From: JANTGF01 sp963750735
GTDB lineage: Bacteria; Bacteroidota; Bacteroidia; Bacteroidales; VadinHA17
Reading direction: 5' to 3'
DNA: 64,000 bases
Assembly: GCA_963750735.1 (NCBI GenBank)
Contig: CAVVRY010000019.1
Coordinates: 62,001 to 126,000, forward strand
Made by a program: the position numbers and the translations under genes. The stretch's first letter is position 1; each line of letters begins with the position of its first letter. The notes below the pieces were generated by a model. The model made no database searches. It worked only from the letters and a program-made list of their open reading frames with translations, and was not told the origin of the DNA. Positions 8,165 to 17,843 of the stretch are shown piece after piece.

Positions 8165-8204
8165 AGTGCTATAATCAGGCAACCCGATAATAATTATAGC
8201 ACTA
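8164..8204 (+). promoter_or_regulatory. Second hairpin before rpoB
   Basis: TAGTGCTATAAT (8164-8175) and ATTATAGCACTA (8193-8204) are a perfect 12-base inverted repeat with a 17-base loop, starting at the very end of the attenuator. No T run follows. It could be an RNA processing site (E. coli has an RNase III site here) or an alternative fold competing with the terminator. Confidence 0.55.
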
Positions 8205-8359
8205 CTTAATTTATTGAAATTCAGTTCTTTGTATTATTAAATACTGAATAAAAGGGTTTTACAGATGAAAACATATATAAACCCTTTATTCACTCGGGAT
8301 TTTAAAAAGAGTGAAAATTATTTTTAGGCGGGGATAGTTCAATTAATAACCAATTTGAA

Positions 8360-11300
8360 ATGGCTCTACAAAATTTTTCTGAACGAATAAGCTTTTCTAA
8401 AACAAAAAACCAACTTAATTACCCGGATTTTCTGGAAATTCAGCTAAAATCATTTGCTGATTTTTTCCAAATGGAAACAACTCCGGAGAATCGAAGAATG
8501 GAAGGCCTTTATCAGGTTTTTTCTGAAAACTTCCCAATATCGGATACCAGAAATAACTTCGTACTTGAATTTCTGGATTATATTATCGATCCTCCAAGGT
8601 ATACTATTGATGAATGCATTGAAAGGGGGCTAACATATAGCATTCCTCTTAAAGCAAAATTGAAACTGTATTGTACTGACCCAAGTCATGAAGATTTTGA
8701 GGTTACAGTGCAGGAGGTATATCTTGGTACGGTTCCATATATGACCGAAAGGGGAACTTTTGTCATTAACGGTGCTGAACGTGTAGTTGTTTCACAGTTG
8801 CACAGGTCACCTGGTGTATTCTTTGGACAAAGTTTACATGCAAACGGTACTAAATTATACTCTGCCAGGATTATACCATTTAAGGGTTCCTGGATAGAAT
8901 TTGCAACTGACATAAATAATGTCATGTATGCATATATCGACAGAAAAAAGAAATTACCGGTAACCACCCTTCTCCGTGCTATAGGATTTGAATCTGATAA
9001 GGATATCCTTGAGATATTTGACCTGGCTGAGGAAGTTAAGGTTTCAAAAACCGGTTTAAAGAAAGTAGTTGGGAGGAAATTGGCAGCTCGGGTATTAAAA
9101 TCCTGGGTTGAAGATTTTGTTGATGAGGATACAGGAGAAGTTGTTTCTATTGAGAGGAATGAAATTGTTCTTGACAGGGAAACAACCATTGAAAGCGAAC
9201 ATATAGAAGAGATAGTTGACTCTGGATCCAAAACAATTTTATTACACAGAGAAGATCAGAATATTTCTGACTTTGCTATTATTTATAATACACTTCAGAA
9301 GGACCCATGTAACTCAGAAAAGGAAGCTGTTCTCCATATTTATAGGCAACTTAGAAACTCTGAGCCACCTGATGAAGCAACAGCCAGGGATGTGATTGAT
9401 AAGCTTTTCTTTTCTGTGAAGAGATATGACCTTGGTGAAGTTGGACGATACAGACTTAATAAAAAGCTTAGCCAGGATACTGATATGGATATCAGAGTCT
9501 TAACTAAGGAAGATATAATTGAAATTATCAAATACCTTATTGAGCTTTTAAACTCAAAAGCTGATGTTGATGATATTGATCATTTGAGTAATAGAAGGGT
9601 AAGGACAGTAGGTGAGCAGCTTCATAACCAATTCGGAGTTGGTTTGGCTAGAATGGCCAGAACAATAAGGGAACGTATGAATGTAAGAGATAATGAGTTG
9701 TTTAAGCCTATCGATCTTGTAAATTCTAAAACCCTTTCATCGGTTATTAACTCATTTTTTGGAACTAACCAGCTTTCTCAGTTCATGGATCAGACCAATC
9801 CGCTGGCTGAAATGACTCATAAAAGAAGGTTATCAGCTCTCGGACCAGGTGGTTTATCAAGAGAAAGAGCCGGTTTTGAAGTTAGGGACGTTCATTACAC
9901 ACACTATGGAAGGTTATGTCCTATTGAGACACCAGAAGGTCCAAATATTGGTCTGATTTCATCTTTATGCGTGTATGCAAAAATAAATGAGCTGGGTTTT
10001 ATTGAGACTCCTTACAGGGTAGTAAATGATGGTAAAATTAACCTCAATAATGATGAAGTAGTTTTTCTGAGTGCGGAAGAAGAAGAGAATAAAGTTATTG
10101 CCCAGGCGAATGCCCTTTACGAAGAAGACGGTCAGTTTATTAACCCGAAAGTGAAATCAAGGTTTGAAGGTGACTTTCCCTTATATGATGCTAAAGGTGT
10201 TGATATGATGGACGTTGCTCCAAATCAGATTGCCTCTATCGCTGCCTCATTAATACCATTTTTAGAGCACGATGATGCAAACAGGGCTCTCATGGGATCA
10301 AACATGATGAGACAAGCAGTACCTCTTTTAAGTCCTGAATCCCCAATAGTGGGTACAGGCATTGAAAAAATAATGGTAAATGATTCAAGAATCCTTGTTA
10401 CTTCTGAGGGCGATGGAGTTGTTGAATTTGTTGATGCAGATGAAATAATAGTTCGCTATACTAGATCAGATGAGGAGAAATTTATAAGCTTTGATGAGGA
10501 TGTTAAGAATTACAAATTATCAAAGTTTAAAAAGACAAATCAGAATACTACAATAATATTAAAACCTATTGTTAAAAAAGGTGAGAAAGTTACAAAAGGC
10601 CAAATTTTAACAGAGGGATATGCTACTCAAAATGGCGAACTTGCCTTAGGTAGAAATCTTATGGTAGCTTTTATGCCTTGGAAAGGATATAACTTTGAGG
10701 ATGCTATAGTTATTTCTGAAAAGGTTGTTAAGGAAGATATATTTACTTCCATCCATATCGATGAATATATTCTCGAAGTTAGGGATACAAAAAGAGGTCT
10801 TGAGGTTCTAACATCCGATATTCCGAATGTAAGTGAAGAAGCGACAAAAAACCTGGATGAAAATGGTCTTATAAGAGTTGGTGCTCATATTAAGCCAGGT
10901 GATATTTTAATTGGAAAGATAACTCCAAAAGGAGAATCCGATCCTTCCCCGGAAGAAAAGTTGCTTAGGGCTATTTTTGGTGATAAAGCAGGTGATGTAA
11001 AGGATGCATCATTGAAGGCTGGACCTTCACTTGATGGAGTGGTGGTTAACAAGAAACTGTTTTCCAGATCGATTAAAGATAAGAGGTCAAAAACAGCGGA
11101 GAAGCCTATTATTGAGAGGATAGAAGCAGAATTTAACAAGCAGGTTGAAGAACTAAATTCCAAACTTGTTGATAAGCTCTTTATCCTCGTAAATGGTAAA
11201 ACTTCACAGGGTGTTAAGGATTTTCTAAATGCTGACATAATTCCAAAAGGTACCAAGTTTACCCAGAAAAGTTTGCAAGGCGTCGATTTTTTGAATGTAA

Positions 11301-12175
11301 ATCCTTCGAAATGGACTACAGATAAGAAAAAGAACGAAGTTATTAAGTCATTGCTATATAATTATATGCTCCAGTTCAAAGAAATTGATGGAACATATAA
11401 GCGAAAAAAATACAATATCGTAATTGGTGATGAACTTCCAGCCGGAATAATCCAGTTGGCTAAAGTATATATAGCCAAAAAGAGAAAAGTAAAGGTTGGT
11501 GATAAGATGGCTGGTAGGCATGGAAACAAAGGTATCGTAGCCAAGATCGTTCGTGAAGAAGATATGCCATACCTGGACGATGGAACCCCGGTTGATATTG
11601 TTCTGAATCCACTTGGTGTTCCTTCGAGGATGAACCTTGGACAGATTTACGAATCTGTTTTGGGTTGGGCTGGACTTAAGCTTGGTCTGAAATTCTCGAC
11701 ACCAATTTTTGATGGTGCTACTCTTGATCAAATTAATGATTATACATCTAAAGCAGGTTTACCTAATTATGGTAAAACTTACTTGTACGATGGAGGTACC
11801 GGTGAAAGATTTGATCAACCGGCAACTGTTGGTGTTATCTATATGCTTAAACTTGGCCATATGGTTGATGATAAGATGCACGCAAGATCAATAGGACCTT
11901 ATTCACTTATTACGCAGCAACCTCTGGGAGGTAAGGCACAATTTGGTGGACAGCGTTTTGGTGAGATGGAAGTATGGGCTCTGGAAGCTTTTGGAGCAGC
12001 GAACATTCTTCAGGAAATACTTACAGTAAAATCTGATGATGTTATTGGTCGGGCTAAGACCTATGAAGCTATTGTTAAAGGCGAGAACATGCCTGTACCC
12101 GGAATTCCTGAATCTCTGAATGTATTGTTACATGAATTGAAGGGATTAGGTTTGAACCTTAAGCTAACTGAATAG
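8360..12175 (+). CDS. rpoB: DNA-directed RNA polymerase subunit beta
   Basis: RpoB of 1271 residues, full length for Bacteroidota. The rifampicin-binding region around residues 470-500 reads FMDQTNPLAEMTHKRR followed by LSALGPGGLSRERAGF, with the key Gln, Asp, His, Arg and Ser residues all in the susceptible state. Further on are GRLCPIETPEGPNIGLI and the C-terminal GGKAQFGGQRFGEMEVWALE. It follows rplL after 258 bases that hold two hairpins and precedes rpoC by 54 bases. Confidence 0.99.
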   Translation: MALQNFSERISFSKTKNQLNYPDFLEIQLKSFADFFQMETTPENRRMEGLYQVFSENFPISDTRNNFVLEFLDYIIDPPRYTIDECIERGLTYSIPLKAKLKLYCTDPSHEDFEVTVQEVYLGTVPYMTERGTFVINGAERVVVSQLHRSPGVFFGQSLHANGTKLYSARIIPFKGSWIEFATDINNVMYAYIDRKKKLPVTTLLRAIGFESDKDILEIFDLAEEVKVSKTGLKKVVGRKLAARVLKSWVEDFVDEDTGEVVSIERNEIVLDRETTIESEHIEEIVDSGSKTILLHREDQNISDFAIIYNTLQKDPCNSEKEAVLHIYRQLRNSEPPDEATARDVIDKLFFSVKRYDLGEVGRYRLNKKLSQDTDMDIRVLTKEDIIEIIKYLIELLNSKADVDDIDHLSNRRVRTVGEQLHNQFGVGLARMARTIRERMNVRDNELFKPIDLVNSKTLSSVINSFFGTNQLSQFMDQTNPLAEMTHKRRLSALGPGGLSRERAGFEVRDVHYTHYGRLCPIETPEGPNIGLISSLCVYAKINELGFIETPYRVVNDGKINLNNDEVVFLSAEEEENKVIAQANALYEEDGQFINPKVKSRFEGDFPLYDAKGVDMMDVAPNQIASIAASLIPFLEHDDANRALMGSNMMRQAVPLLSPESPIVGTGIEKIMVNDSRILVTSEGDGVVEFVDADEIIVRYTRSDEEKFISFDEDVKNYKLSKFKKTNQNTTIILKPIVKKGEKVTKGQILTEGYATQNGELALGRNLMVAFMPWKGYNFEDAIVISEKVVKEDIFTSIHIDEYILEVRDTKRGLEVLTSDIPNVSEEATKNLDENGLIRVGAHIKPGDILIGKITPKGESDPSPEEKLLRAIFGDKAGDVKDASLKAGPSLDGVVVNKKLFSRSIKDKRSKTAEKPIIERIEAEFNKQVEELNSKLVDKLFILVNGKTSQGVKDFLNADIIPKGTKFTQKSLQGVDFLNVNPSKWTTDKKKNEVIKSLLYNYMLQFKEIDGTYKRKKYNIVIGDELPAGIIQLAKVYIAKKRKVKVGDKMAGRHGNKGIVAKIVREEDMPYLDDGTPVDIVLNPLGVPSRMNLGQIYESVLGWAGLKLGLKFSTPIFDGATLDQINDYTSKAGLPNYGKTYLYDGGTGERFDQPATVGVIYMLKLGHMVDDKMHARSIGPYSLITQQPLGGKAQFGGQRFGEMEVWALEAFGAANILQEILTVKSDDVIGRAKTYEAIVKGENMPVPGIPESLNVLLHELKGLGLNLKLTE

Positions 12176-12229
12176 TTTGTTGAACCGGGATTTTTTAATT
12201 TTTCGATTGAAAATTTTAATACTTGTATC

Positions 12230-15200
12230 ATGTCCTTTAGAAAAGACACAAAAGTAAGAAGCGATTTTAAAAAAATAAGCATTGGCCTTTCTTCACCAGA
12301 AGAAATTCTGGAGCGTTCAAGTGGAGAAGTGCTGAAGCCAGAAACAATTAATTATAGAACATACAAGCCAGAACGGGATGGCTTGTTTTGTGAAAGAATA
12401 TTTGGCCCCGTGCGAGACTACGAATGTCATTGTGGTAAATATAAAAGAATTCGCTATAAGGGGATTATATGCGACCGTTGTGGCGTAGAAGTTACTGAGA
12501 AAAAAGTACGGAGAGAAAGGATGGGTCACATTAATCTTGTGGTTCCGGTTGTTCACATTTGGTATTTTAAGTCTCTACCCAATAAAATAGGATATCTTCT
12601 TGGTTTACCAACCAAAAAGCTTGATACCATAATTTATTATGAAAGATATGTAGTTATCAATCCGGGAATTAAGGAAGCTGATGGCATTAAGTATCTTGAT
12701 TTCCTCACTGAAGAGGAGTATCTTGATATTCTTGAAACTCTGCCAAAAGAAAACCAATACCTTGATGATACTGACCCGGATAAATTCATTGCAGATATGG
12801 GTGCAGAAGCTTTACACAAGCTTCTTTCCAGAATTAATCTCGACGAACTTTCTTATTCACTGCGAGATCAAGCCAATAATGAGACTTCACAGCAGCGTAA
12901 AAATGAGGCTTTAAAAAGATTACAGGTAGTTGAAGCATTTCGTGCTTCAAGAAAAACCAACCGTCCGGAATGGATGATCATTAAAGTTGTACCTGTCATT
13001 CCACCTGAATTAAGACCCCTTGTTCCTTTGGATGGAGGTAGATTTGCAACGTCTGACCTGAATGACCTTTACAGGAGGGTAATCATTAGAAATAATAGAT
13101 TAAAAAGGCTTATTGAAATTAAGGCTCCTGAAGTAATTCTACGAAATGAAAAAAGAATGCTCCAGGAATCAGTTGATTCATTGTTTGATAACTCAAGGAA
13201 GGTCAATGCTGTAAAAACAGAGGCCAATCGACCTCTTAAATCGTTAAGCGATAGTCTTAAGGGTAAGCAGGGTCGTTTCCGCCAGAACCTTCTTGGAAAA
13301 AGGGTAGATTATTCTGCCAGGTCAGTTATTGTTGTCGGTCCTGAGTTAAATCTTCATGAGTGTGGTTTGCCAAAGGATATGGCTGCTGAATTGTATAAGC
13401 CATTTATCATTAGAAAGCTTATTGAACGCGGAATTGTAAAAACAGTAAAATCTGCCAAAAAAATAGTAGATCAGAAAGATCCGGTTGTTTGGGACATACT
13501 TGAAAATGTACTAAAAGGTCATCCTGTTTTATTAAACAGGGCTCCAACTTTGCACCGATTAGGGATTCAGGCATTCCAACCCAAACTTATTGAGGGTAAG
13601 GCTATTCAGTTACATCCATTGGTCTGTACAGCCTTTAATGCTGACTTTGACGGTGACCAGATGGCTGTCCATCTTCCACTTGGAAATGCAGCAATACTGG
13701 AAGCTCAATTACTACTTCTCGCTTCTCATAACATTTTAAATCCTGCAAATGGAGCGCCTGTTACCGTTCCTTCACAGGATATGGTATTGGGTTTGTATTA
13801 TATTACAAAAGCGCGAAAAAGTACCGAGAAAGAAAAGATAAAAGGTGAAGGATTGATTTTTTATTCTTCAGAAGAAGTAATGATTGCCTATAACGAGCGG
13901 AAAGTTGACTTGCATGCAATAATCAAAGTACGTGTCAATGATGTTGTAGATGACAAACCTGTAATAAGGATTATTGAAACTACGGTGGGGCGTGTTATAT
14001 TCAATGAATTTGTTCCAACTGAGATTGGTTTTATCAATGAACTTCTAACAAAGAAGTCATTAAGGGATATTATTGGTATAGTATTGAAAAAGACTGGAAC
14101 AGCTGTTGCAACAAAATTCCTTGATGATATTAAGAATATGGGTTATAATATGGCTTTTAAAGGTGGTCTGTCGTTTAACCTTGACGATGTGATTATTCCG
14201 AAAGCTAAGGAAGACCTGATGAACGAGGGTTATGAGAAGGTTGATGATGTAATGAATAACTACAATATGGGATTCATTACAAACAATGAAAGATATAATC
14301 AGGTAATTGATATTTGGACACATACAAATGCGCGGTTGACTCAAACCTTGATGAAGCAATTGTCAAATGACAACCAGGGGTTCAATCCAGTGTACATGAT
14401 GTTGGACTCAGGAGCAAGGGGATCACAGGAACAGATTCGTCAGTTGTCAGGTATGAGGGGATTGATGGCAAAACCTCAAAAATCCGGTTCTGTAGGATCA
14501 GAGATTATCGAGAACCCAATTCTTTCAAACTTTAAAGAAGGTCTTTCAGTTCTTGAGTATTTTATCTCTACTCACGGTGCTAGAAAAGGTTTGGCTGATA
14601 CAGCTTTGAAAACTGCTGATGCAGGGTATTTAACAAGACGTTTGGTTGATGTTTCACAAGATGTAATAATTTACGAAGAAGACTGTGGTACTCTTAGAGG
14701 ACTTGTGGCTAAAGCCATTAAGAAGAATGAAGAGGTAGTTGAGACATTGTATGAAAGGATTCTTGGTCGCACTACAGTGCATGATGTTTATCATCCATTC
14801 ACTGGTGACATTATCCTGGAATCAGGAGATGAAATTACTGAGCCGGTTGCTAAAGAAATTGAAGATTCACCAATAGAACAGGTTGAGATTCGGTCGGTAT
14901 TGACCTGTGAATCGAAAAAAGGTGTTTGTGCAAAATGTTATGGTCGAAACCTGTCAACTGGTCGTATGGTTCAAAAAGGGGAAGCTGTCGGAGTTATTGC
15001 CGCTCAGTCAATTGGTGAACCCGGAACACAGCTTACATTGCGTACATTCCACGTTGGTGGTACAGCTAGTAACATTACAACCGATAGCAGTATAATTACA
15101 AAATTTGACGGTAAGCTGGAAATTGATGAGCTTCGGGTGGTTTCTAAAGTTGATGAATTGGGGAAAAAGGTAGATATTGTAATTGGCCGATTAGCTGAGT

Positions 15201-16525
15201 TAAAAATACTTGATAAGAAAACGAAAATTGCTTTAAGTACGCACAATATCCCTTATGGTGCTAAGCTCTATTTTAAGGATGGAAGTGATGTGAAGATGGA
15301 TGACCTGATTTGTGAGTGGGATCCGTATAATGCTTTAATTATCTCAGAATCAGGTGGAAGTATTAAGTTTGATAATCTTATTGATGGAATTACCTATAGA
15401 GAAGAAACTGACGAGCAAACAGGGTTTAGGGAAAAAGTAATTATTGAAACCCGGGATAAAAGCAAAATTCCTCTTATCAAGATTATGAACAAGAAAAATG
15501 AAGTTCTTAAATCATACAATTTGCCCGTTGGTTCGCATTTAGTTGTGAATGAGGGAGTTGCTGTAAAAGAGGGAGATATACTTGTAAAGATTCCAAGGGC
15601 AATTGGTAAATCTGGTGATATAACAGGTGGTCTACCTAGAGTTACTGAACTATTCGAAGCAAGAAACCCATCTAATCCGGCAGTTGTTTCTGAGATTGAT
15701 GGAGAAGTGAGTTTTGGTAAAATTAAAAGAGGAAACCGTGAAATTATTGTTAAATCAAAATCAGGTGAAATCAAGAAGTATCTTGTGCCTCTTTCAAGAC
15801 AAATACTTGTCCAGGAGAACGATTTTGTTAAGGCAGGGATACCTCTATCTGATGGTGCCACTACTCCTGCTGATATTCTTGCTATTAAAGGGCCTATAAA
15901 GGTTCAGGAATATATTGTGAATGAAGTTCAGGAAGTTTACCGTCTACAGGGGGTAAAAATCAATGACAAGCATTTCGAAGTAATTGTACGTCAGATGATG
16001 CGTAAAGTAATTATTGAAGATGCTGGAGATACAAAATTCCTTGAAAAACAGGTTATTGATAAATGGGAGTTTATGAATGAGAACGACTGGATATATGATA
16101 AGAAAGTTGTTACCGATCATGGTGACTCAGTAACCTTAAAGAAAGGACAAATTATTACAGCAAGAAAGCTAAGGGATGAAAACTCAATGCTGAAAAGAAA
16201 GGATATGAAGCTTGTTGAATCTAGGGATGTTATATCAGCTACTTCTAACCAGGTACTACAAGGTATTACAAAAGCATCTCTGCAAACAAAGAGCTTTATT
16301 TCTGCAGCATCATTCCAGGAAACAACCAAGGTCTTGAACGAAGCAGCAATTAACGGAAAGGTAGATAATTTAGAGGGATTGAAAGAAAATGTAATAGTTG
16401 GGCATCTAATTCCTGCAGGTACTGGTATTCGTGATTATGATAACATGGTAGTTGGTTCTAAGGAAGAATTTGATATGTTATTGGGTGAGAAAGTTGAAAA
16501 GACTGATGTTGTTGTTGAAGATTAA
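12230..16525 (+). CDS. rpoC: DNA-directed RNA polymerase subunit beta'
   Basis: RpoC of 1431 residues. The N-terminal zinc site is seen as CHCGKYKRIRYKGIICDRC (about 66-84). The catalytic magnesium motif NADFDGDQMAVHLPL lies at about 470. The second zinc site is built from CESKKGVCAKCYGRN near 890-905. The C-terminal region holds ASFQETTKVLNEAAI and ends in acidic residues. It is intact and co-directional with rpoB. Confidence 0.99.
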   Translation: MSFRKDTKVRSDFKKISIGLSSPEEILERSSGEVLKPETINYRTYKPERDGLFCERIFGPVRDYECHCGKYKRIRYKGIICDRCGVEVTEKKVRRERMGHINLVVPVVHIWYFKSLPNKIGYLLGLPTKKLDTIIYYERYVVINPGIKEADGIKYLDFLTEEEYLDILETLPKENQYLDDTDPDKFIADMGAEALHKLLSRINLDELSYSLRDQANNETSQQRKNEALKRLQVVEAFRASRKTNRPEWMIIKVVPVIPPELRPLVPLDGGRFATSDLNDLYRRVIIRNNRLKRLIEIKAPEVILRNEKRMLQESVDSLFDNSRKVNAVKTEANRPLKSLSDSLKGKQGRFRQNLLGKRVDYSARSVIVVGPELNLHECGLPKDMAAELYKPFIIRKLIERGIVKTVKSAKKIVDQKDPVVWDILENVLKGHPVLLNRAPTLHRLGIQAFQPKLIEGKAIQLHPLVCTAFNADFDGDQMAVHLPLGNAAILEAQLLLLASHNILNPANGAPVTVPSQDMVLGLYYITKARKSTEKEKIKGEGLIFYSSEEVMIAYNERKVDLHAIIKVRVNDVVDDKPVIRIIETTVGRVIFNEFVPTEIGFINELLTKKSLRDIIGIVLKKTGTAVATKFLDDIKNMGYNMAFKGGLSFNLDDVIIPKAKEDLMNEGYEKVDDVMNNYNMGFITNNERYNQVIDIWTHTNARLTQTLMKQLSNDNQGFNPVYMMLDSGARGSQEQIRQLSGMRGLMAKPQKSGSVGSEIIENPILSNFKEGLSVLEYFISTHGARKGLADTALKTADAGYLTRRLVDVSQDVIIYEEDCGTLRGLVAKAIKKNEEVVETLYERILGRTTVHDVYHPFTGDIILESGDEITEPVAKEIEDSPIEQVEIRSVLTCESKKGVCAKCYGRNLSTGRMVQKGEAVGVIAAQSIGEPGTQLTLRTFHVGGTASNITTDSSIITKFDGKLEIDELRVVSKVDELGKKVDIVIGRLAELKILDKKTKIALSTHNIPYGAKLYFKDGSDVKMDDLICEWDPYNALIISESGGSIKFDNLIDGITYREETDEQTGFREKVIIETRDKSKIPLIKIMNKKNEVLKSYNLPVGSHLVVNEGVAVKEGDILVKIPRAIGKSGDITGGLPRVTELFEARNPSNPAVVSEIDGEVSFGKIKRGNREIIVKSKSGEIKKYLVPLSRQILVQENDFVKAGIPLSDGATTPADILAIKGPIKVQEYIVNEVQEVYRLQGVKINDKHFEVIVRQMMRKVIIEDAGDTKFLEKQVIDKWEFMNENDWIYDKKVVTDHGDSVTLKKGQIITARKLRDENSMLKRKDMKLVESRDVISATSNQVLQGITKASLQTKSFISAASFQETTKVLNEAAINGKVDNLEGLKENVIVGHLIPAGTGIRDYDNMVVGSKEEFDMLLGEKVEKTDVVVED

Positions 16526-16545
16526 GAATTTTTTTCTGATTAAAA

Positions 16546-16866
16546 ATGGAAGATAACAAAGCTAAAAATCAAATTAGTATTGAGCTTAATGAAGAGGTTG
16601 CACAGGGGGTATACTCGAATCTTGCTGTTATTACTCACTCAAGCTCTGAATTTGTTGTGGATTTCGTAAGAGTAATGCCCGGAATTCCAAAAGCTCAGGT
16701 TAAGTCAAGGATAATTCTTACTCCTGAACATGCAAAGCGCCTTATGCTTGCACTTCAGGACAATATCAAAAAATTTGAAGCCATTCATGGCTCAATTAAA
16801 GATGTTCAAGGTGCAGGAGGTCCGGTAATTCCAATGAATTTTGGAGGACCAACAGCACAGGCATAA
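16546..16866 (+). CDS. DUF3467 family protein
   Basis: This 106-residue protein belongs to DUF3467, small proteins of unknown function often encoded right after rpoC in Bacteroidota. Visible features are an acidic start, VYSNLAVITHSSSEFVVDFVRVMPG, and a helix with RIILTPEHAKRLMLALQDNI. It follows rpoC by 20 bases and is closed by a terminator, so it is the last gene of the rpoBC transcript. Its sheet-like core suggests a small partner protein, but no role is known. Confidence 0.85.
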   Translation: MEDNKAKNQISIELNEEVAQGVYSNLAVITHSSSEFVVDFVRVMPGIPKAQVKSRIILTPEHAKRLMLALQDNIKKFEAIHGSIKDVQGAGGPVIPMNFGGPTAQA

Positions 16867-16897
16867 AATCCTTGTATGTTAATTAAAGACAGAAGAG

Positions 16898-16927
16898 AAG
16901 AGCTCCGAATTGCGAGCTCTTTTTTTT
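16898..16927 (+). terminator. Intrinsic terminator of the rpoBC operon
   Basis: AAGAGCTC (16898-16905) and GAGCTCTT (16914-16921) form a perfect eight-pair stem with an eight-base loop, followed by a run of T to 16927. It sits 31 bases after the DUF3467 gene. Confidence 0.88.
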
Positions 16928-16976
16928 GTTAGATAAATGTTAGGTATTCGCTATTATCTGATTAAAGATGGTGGCC

Positions 16977-17007
16977 TTTAAAAACGTAAAGAATTTCTTA
17001 TATTTGC
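16977..17007 (+). promoter_or_regulatory. Probable promoter of the etf operon
   Basis: TATATTTGC (16999-17007) fits the -7 consensus exactly. TTTA (16977-16980), one mismatch from TTTG, lies 18 bases upstream. The first start codon is about 50 bases downstream. Confidence 0.5.
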
Positions 17008-17055
17008 CCATTCTAAAATATTGTAATTGATACATACACTTAAACTAAATTATTG

Positions 17056-17808
17056 ATGAAAATATTTGTGTGCCTCGACAATGTGCCTGATACAACAACA
17101 AAAATCAGGTTTACCGAGGATAATAGAAAATTTGATGCATCAGGCGTTCAATGGGTAATTAATCCTTGGGATGAACTGGCCCTGACTCGTGCAATGGAGC
17201 TAAAAGAAGATTCTGGAAATCCAGTTAATTCTGTAACCGTGGTTACCGTTGGAAGTAAGGATGCGGAACCAACAATTCGTAAGGCTCTTGCCATTGGTGC
17301 TGATGATGCCATTAGAATTGAAGGTGAACCAAAAGATAGTTATGCTGTTGCGTACCAATTAGCTGAACATTTAAAAAATGAAGATGGTCCTCATATAGTA
17401 TTGGCAGGAATCGAATCAAGCGATTTTAATGGATCTGCAGTTGGTAGTATGTTGGCAGAATTTTTAAATGTTCCATCTGTCTCAGCTGTATCAAAGCTGG
17501 AAATGTCCGGAGATTCTATCTCTATTACAAGAGACATTGATGGAGGAAAGGAAGTTGTTGAAATTGCAGCACCTTTTATAGCTATTGTTCAGAAAGGTAT
17601 TGCAAAAGAACCCAGAATTCCGGCAATGAGGGGTATCATGATGGCAAGGAAGAAACCTCTTAATGTGGTTGCTGCAGCAGAAGTAGATCCCATTACGGAA
17701 ATAGAGACCTTTGAGCTTCCTCCCGCAAAGCCACCCTGTAAAATGATTGAGGTGGAGAATGCAAAAGACCTTATTGGATTGCTTCAAACAGAAGCCAAGG
17801 TTCTATAA
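17056..17808 (+). CDS. etfB: Electron transfer flavoprotein beta subunit
   Basis: EtfB of 250 residues carries AMP or a second flavin and docks the acyl-CoA dehydrogenase. The ATG at 17056 (MKIFVCLDNVPDT) is used; a TTG one codon earlier is less likely. The segment GPHIVLAGIESSDFNGSAVG is the nucleotide-binding part, and LARKKPL-type MARKKPLNVV lies in the recognition loop region. The gene opens an operon with etfA, a membrane iron-sulfur oxidoreductase and an acyl-CoA dehydrogenase, so it serves that enzyme. Whether it bifurcates electrons cannot be told from what is visible. Confidence 0.95.
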   Translation: MKIFVCLDNVPDTTTKIRFTEDNRKFDASGVQWVINPWDELALTRAMELKEDSGNPVNSVTVVTVGSKDAEPTIRKALAIGADDAIRIEGEPKDSYAVAYQLAEHLKNEDGPHIVLAGIESSDFNGSAVGSMLAEFLNVPSVSAVSKLEMSGDSISITRDIDGGKEVVEIAAPFIAIVQKGIAKEPRIPAMRGIMMARKKPLNVVAAAEVDPITEIETFELPPAKPPCKMIEVENAKDLIGLLQTEAKVL

Positions 17809-17843
17809 TTATTTTTTGTTGAATATTTTTAAAATATAATATA

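Noticed and set aside
8686..9231. 181-codon minus-strand open frame within rpoB
   Set aside because: rpoB is intact on the plus strand; this frame is low-complexity (Ser/Thr/Ile-rich), as expected for antisense of coding DNA.
15394..15861. 155-codon minus-strand open frame within rpoC
   Set aside because: Antisense shadow of a conserved part of rpoC, no start context or motifs.
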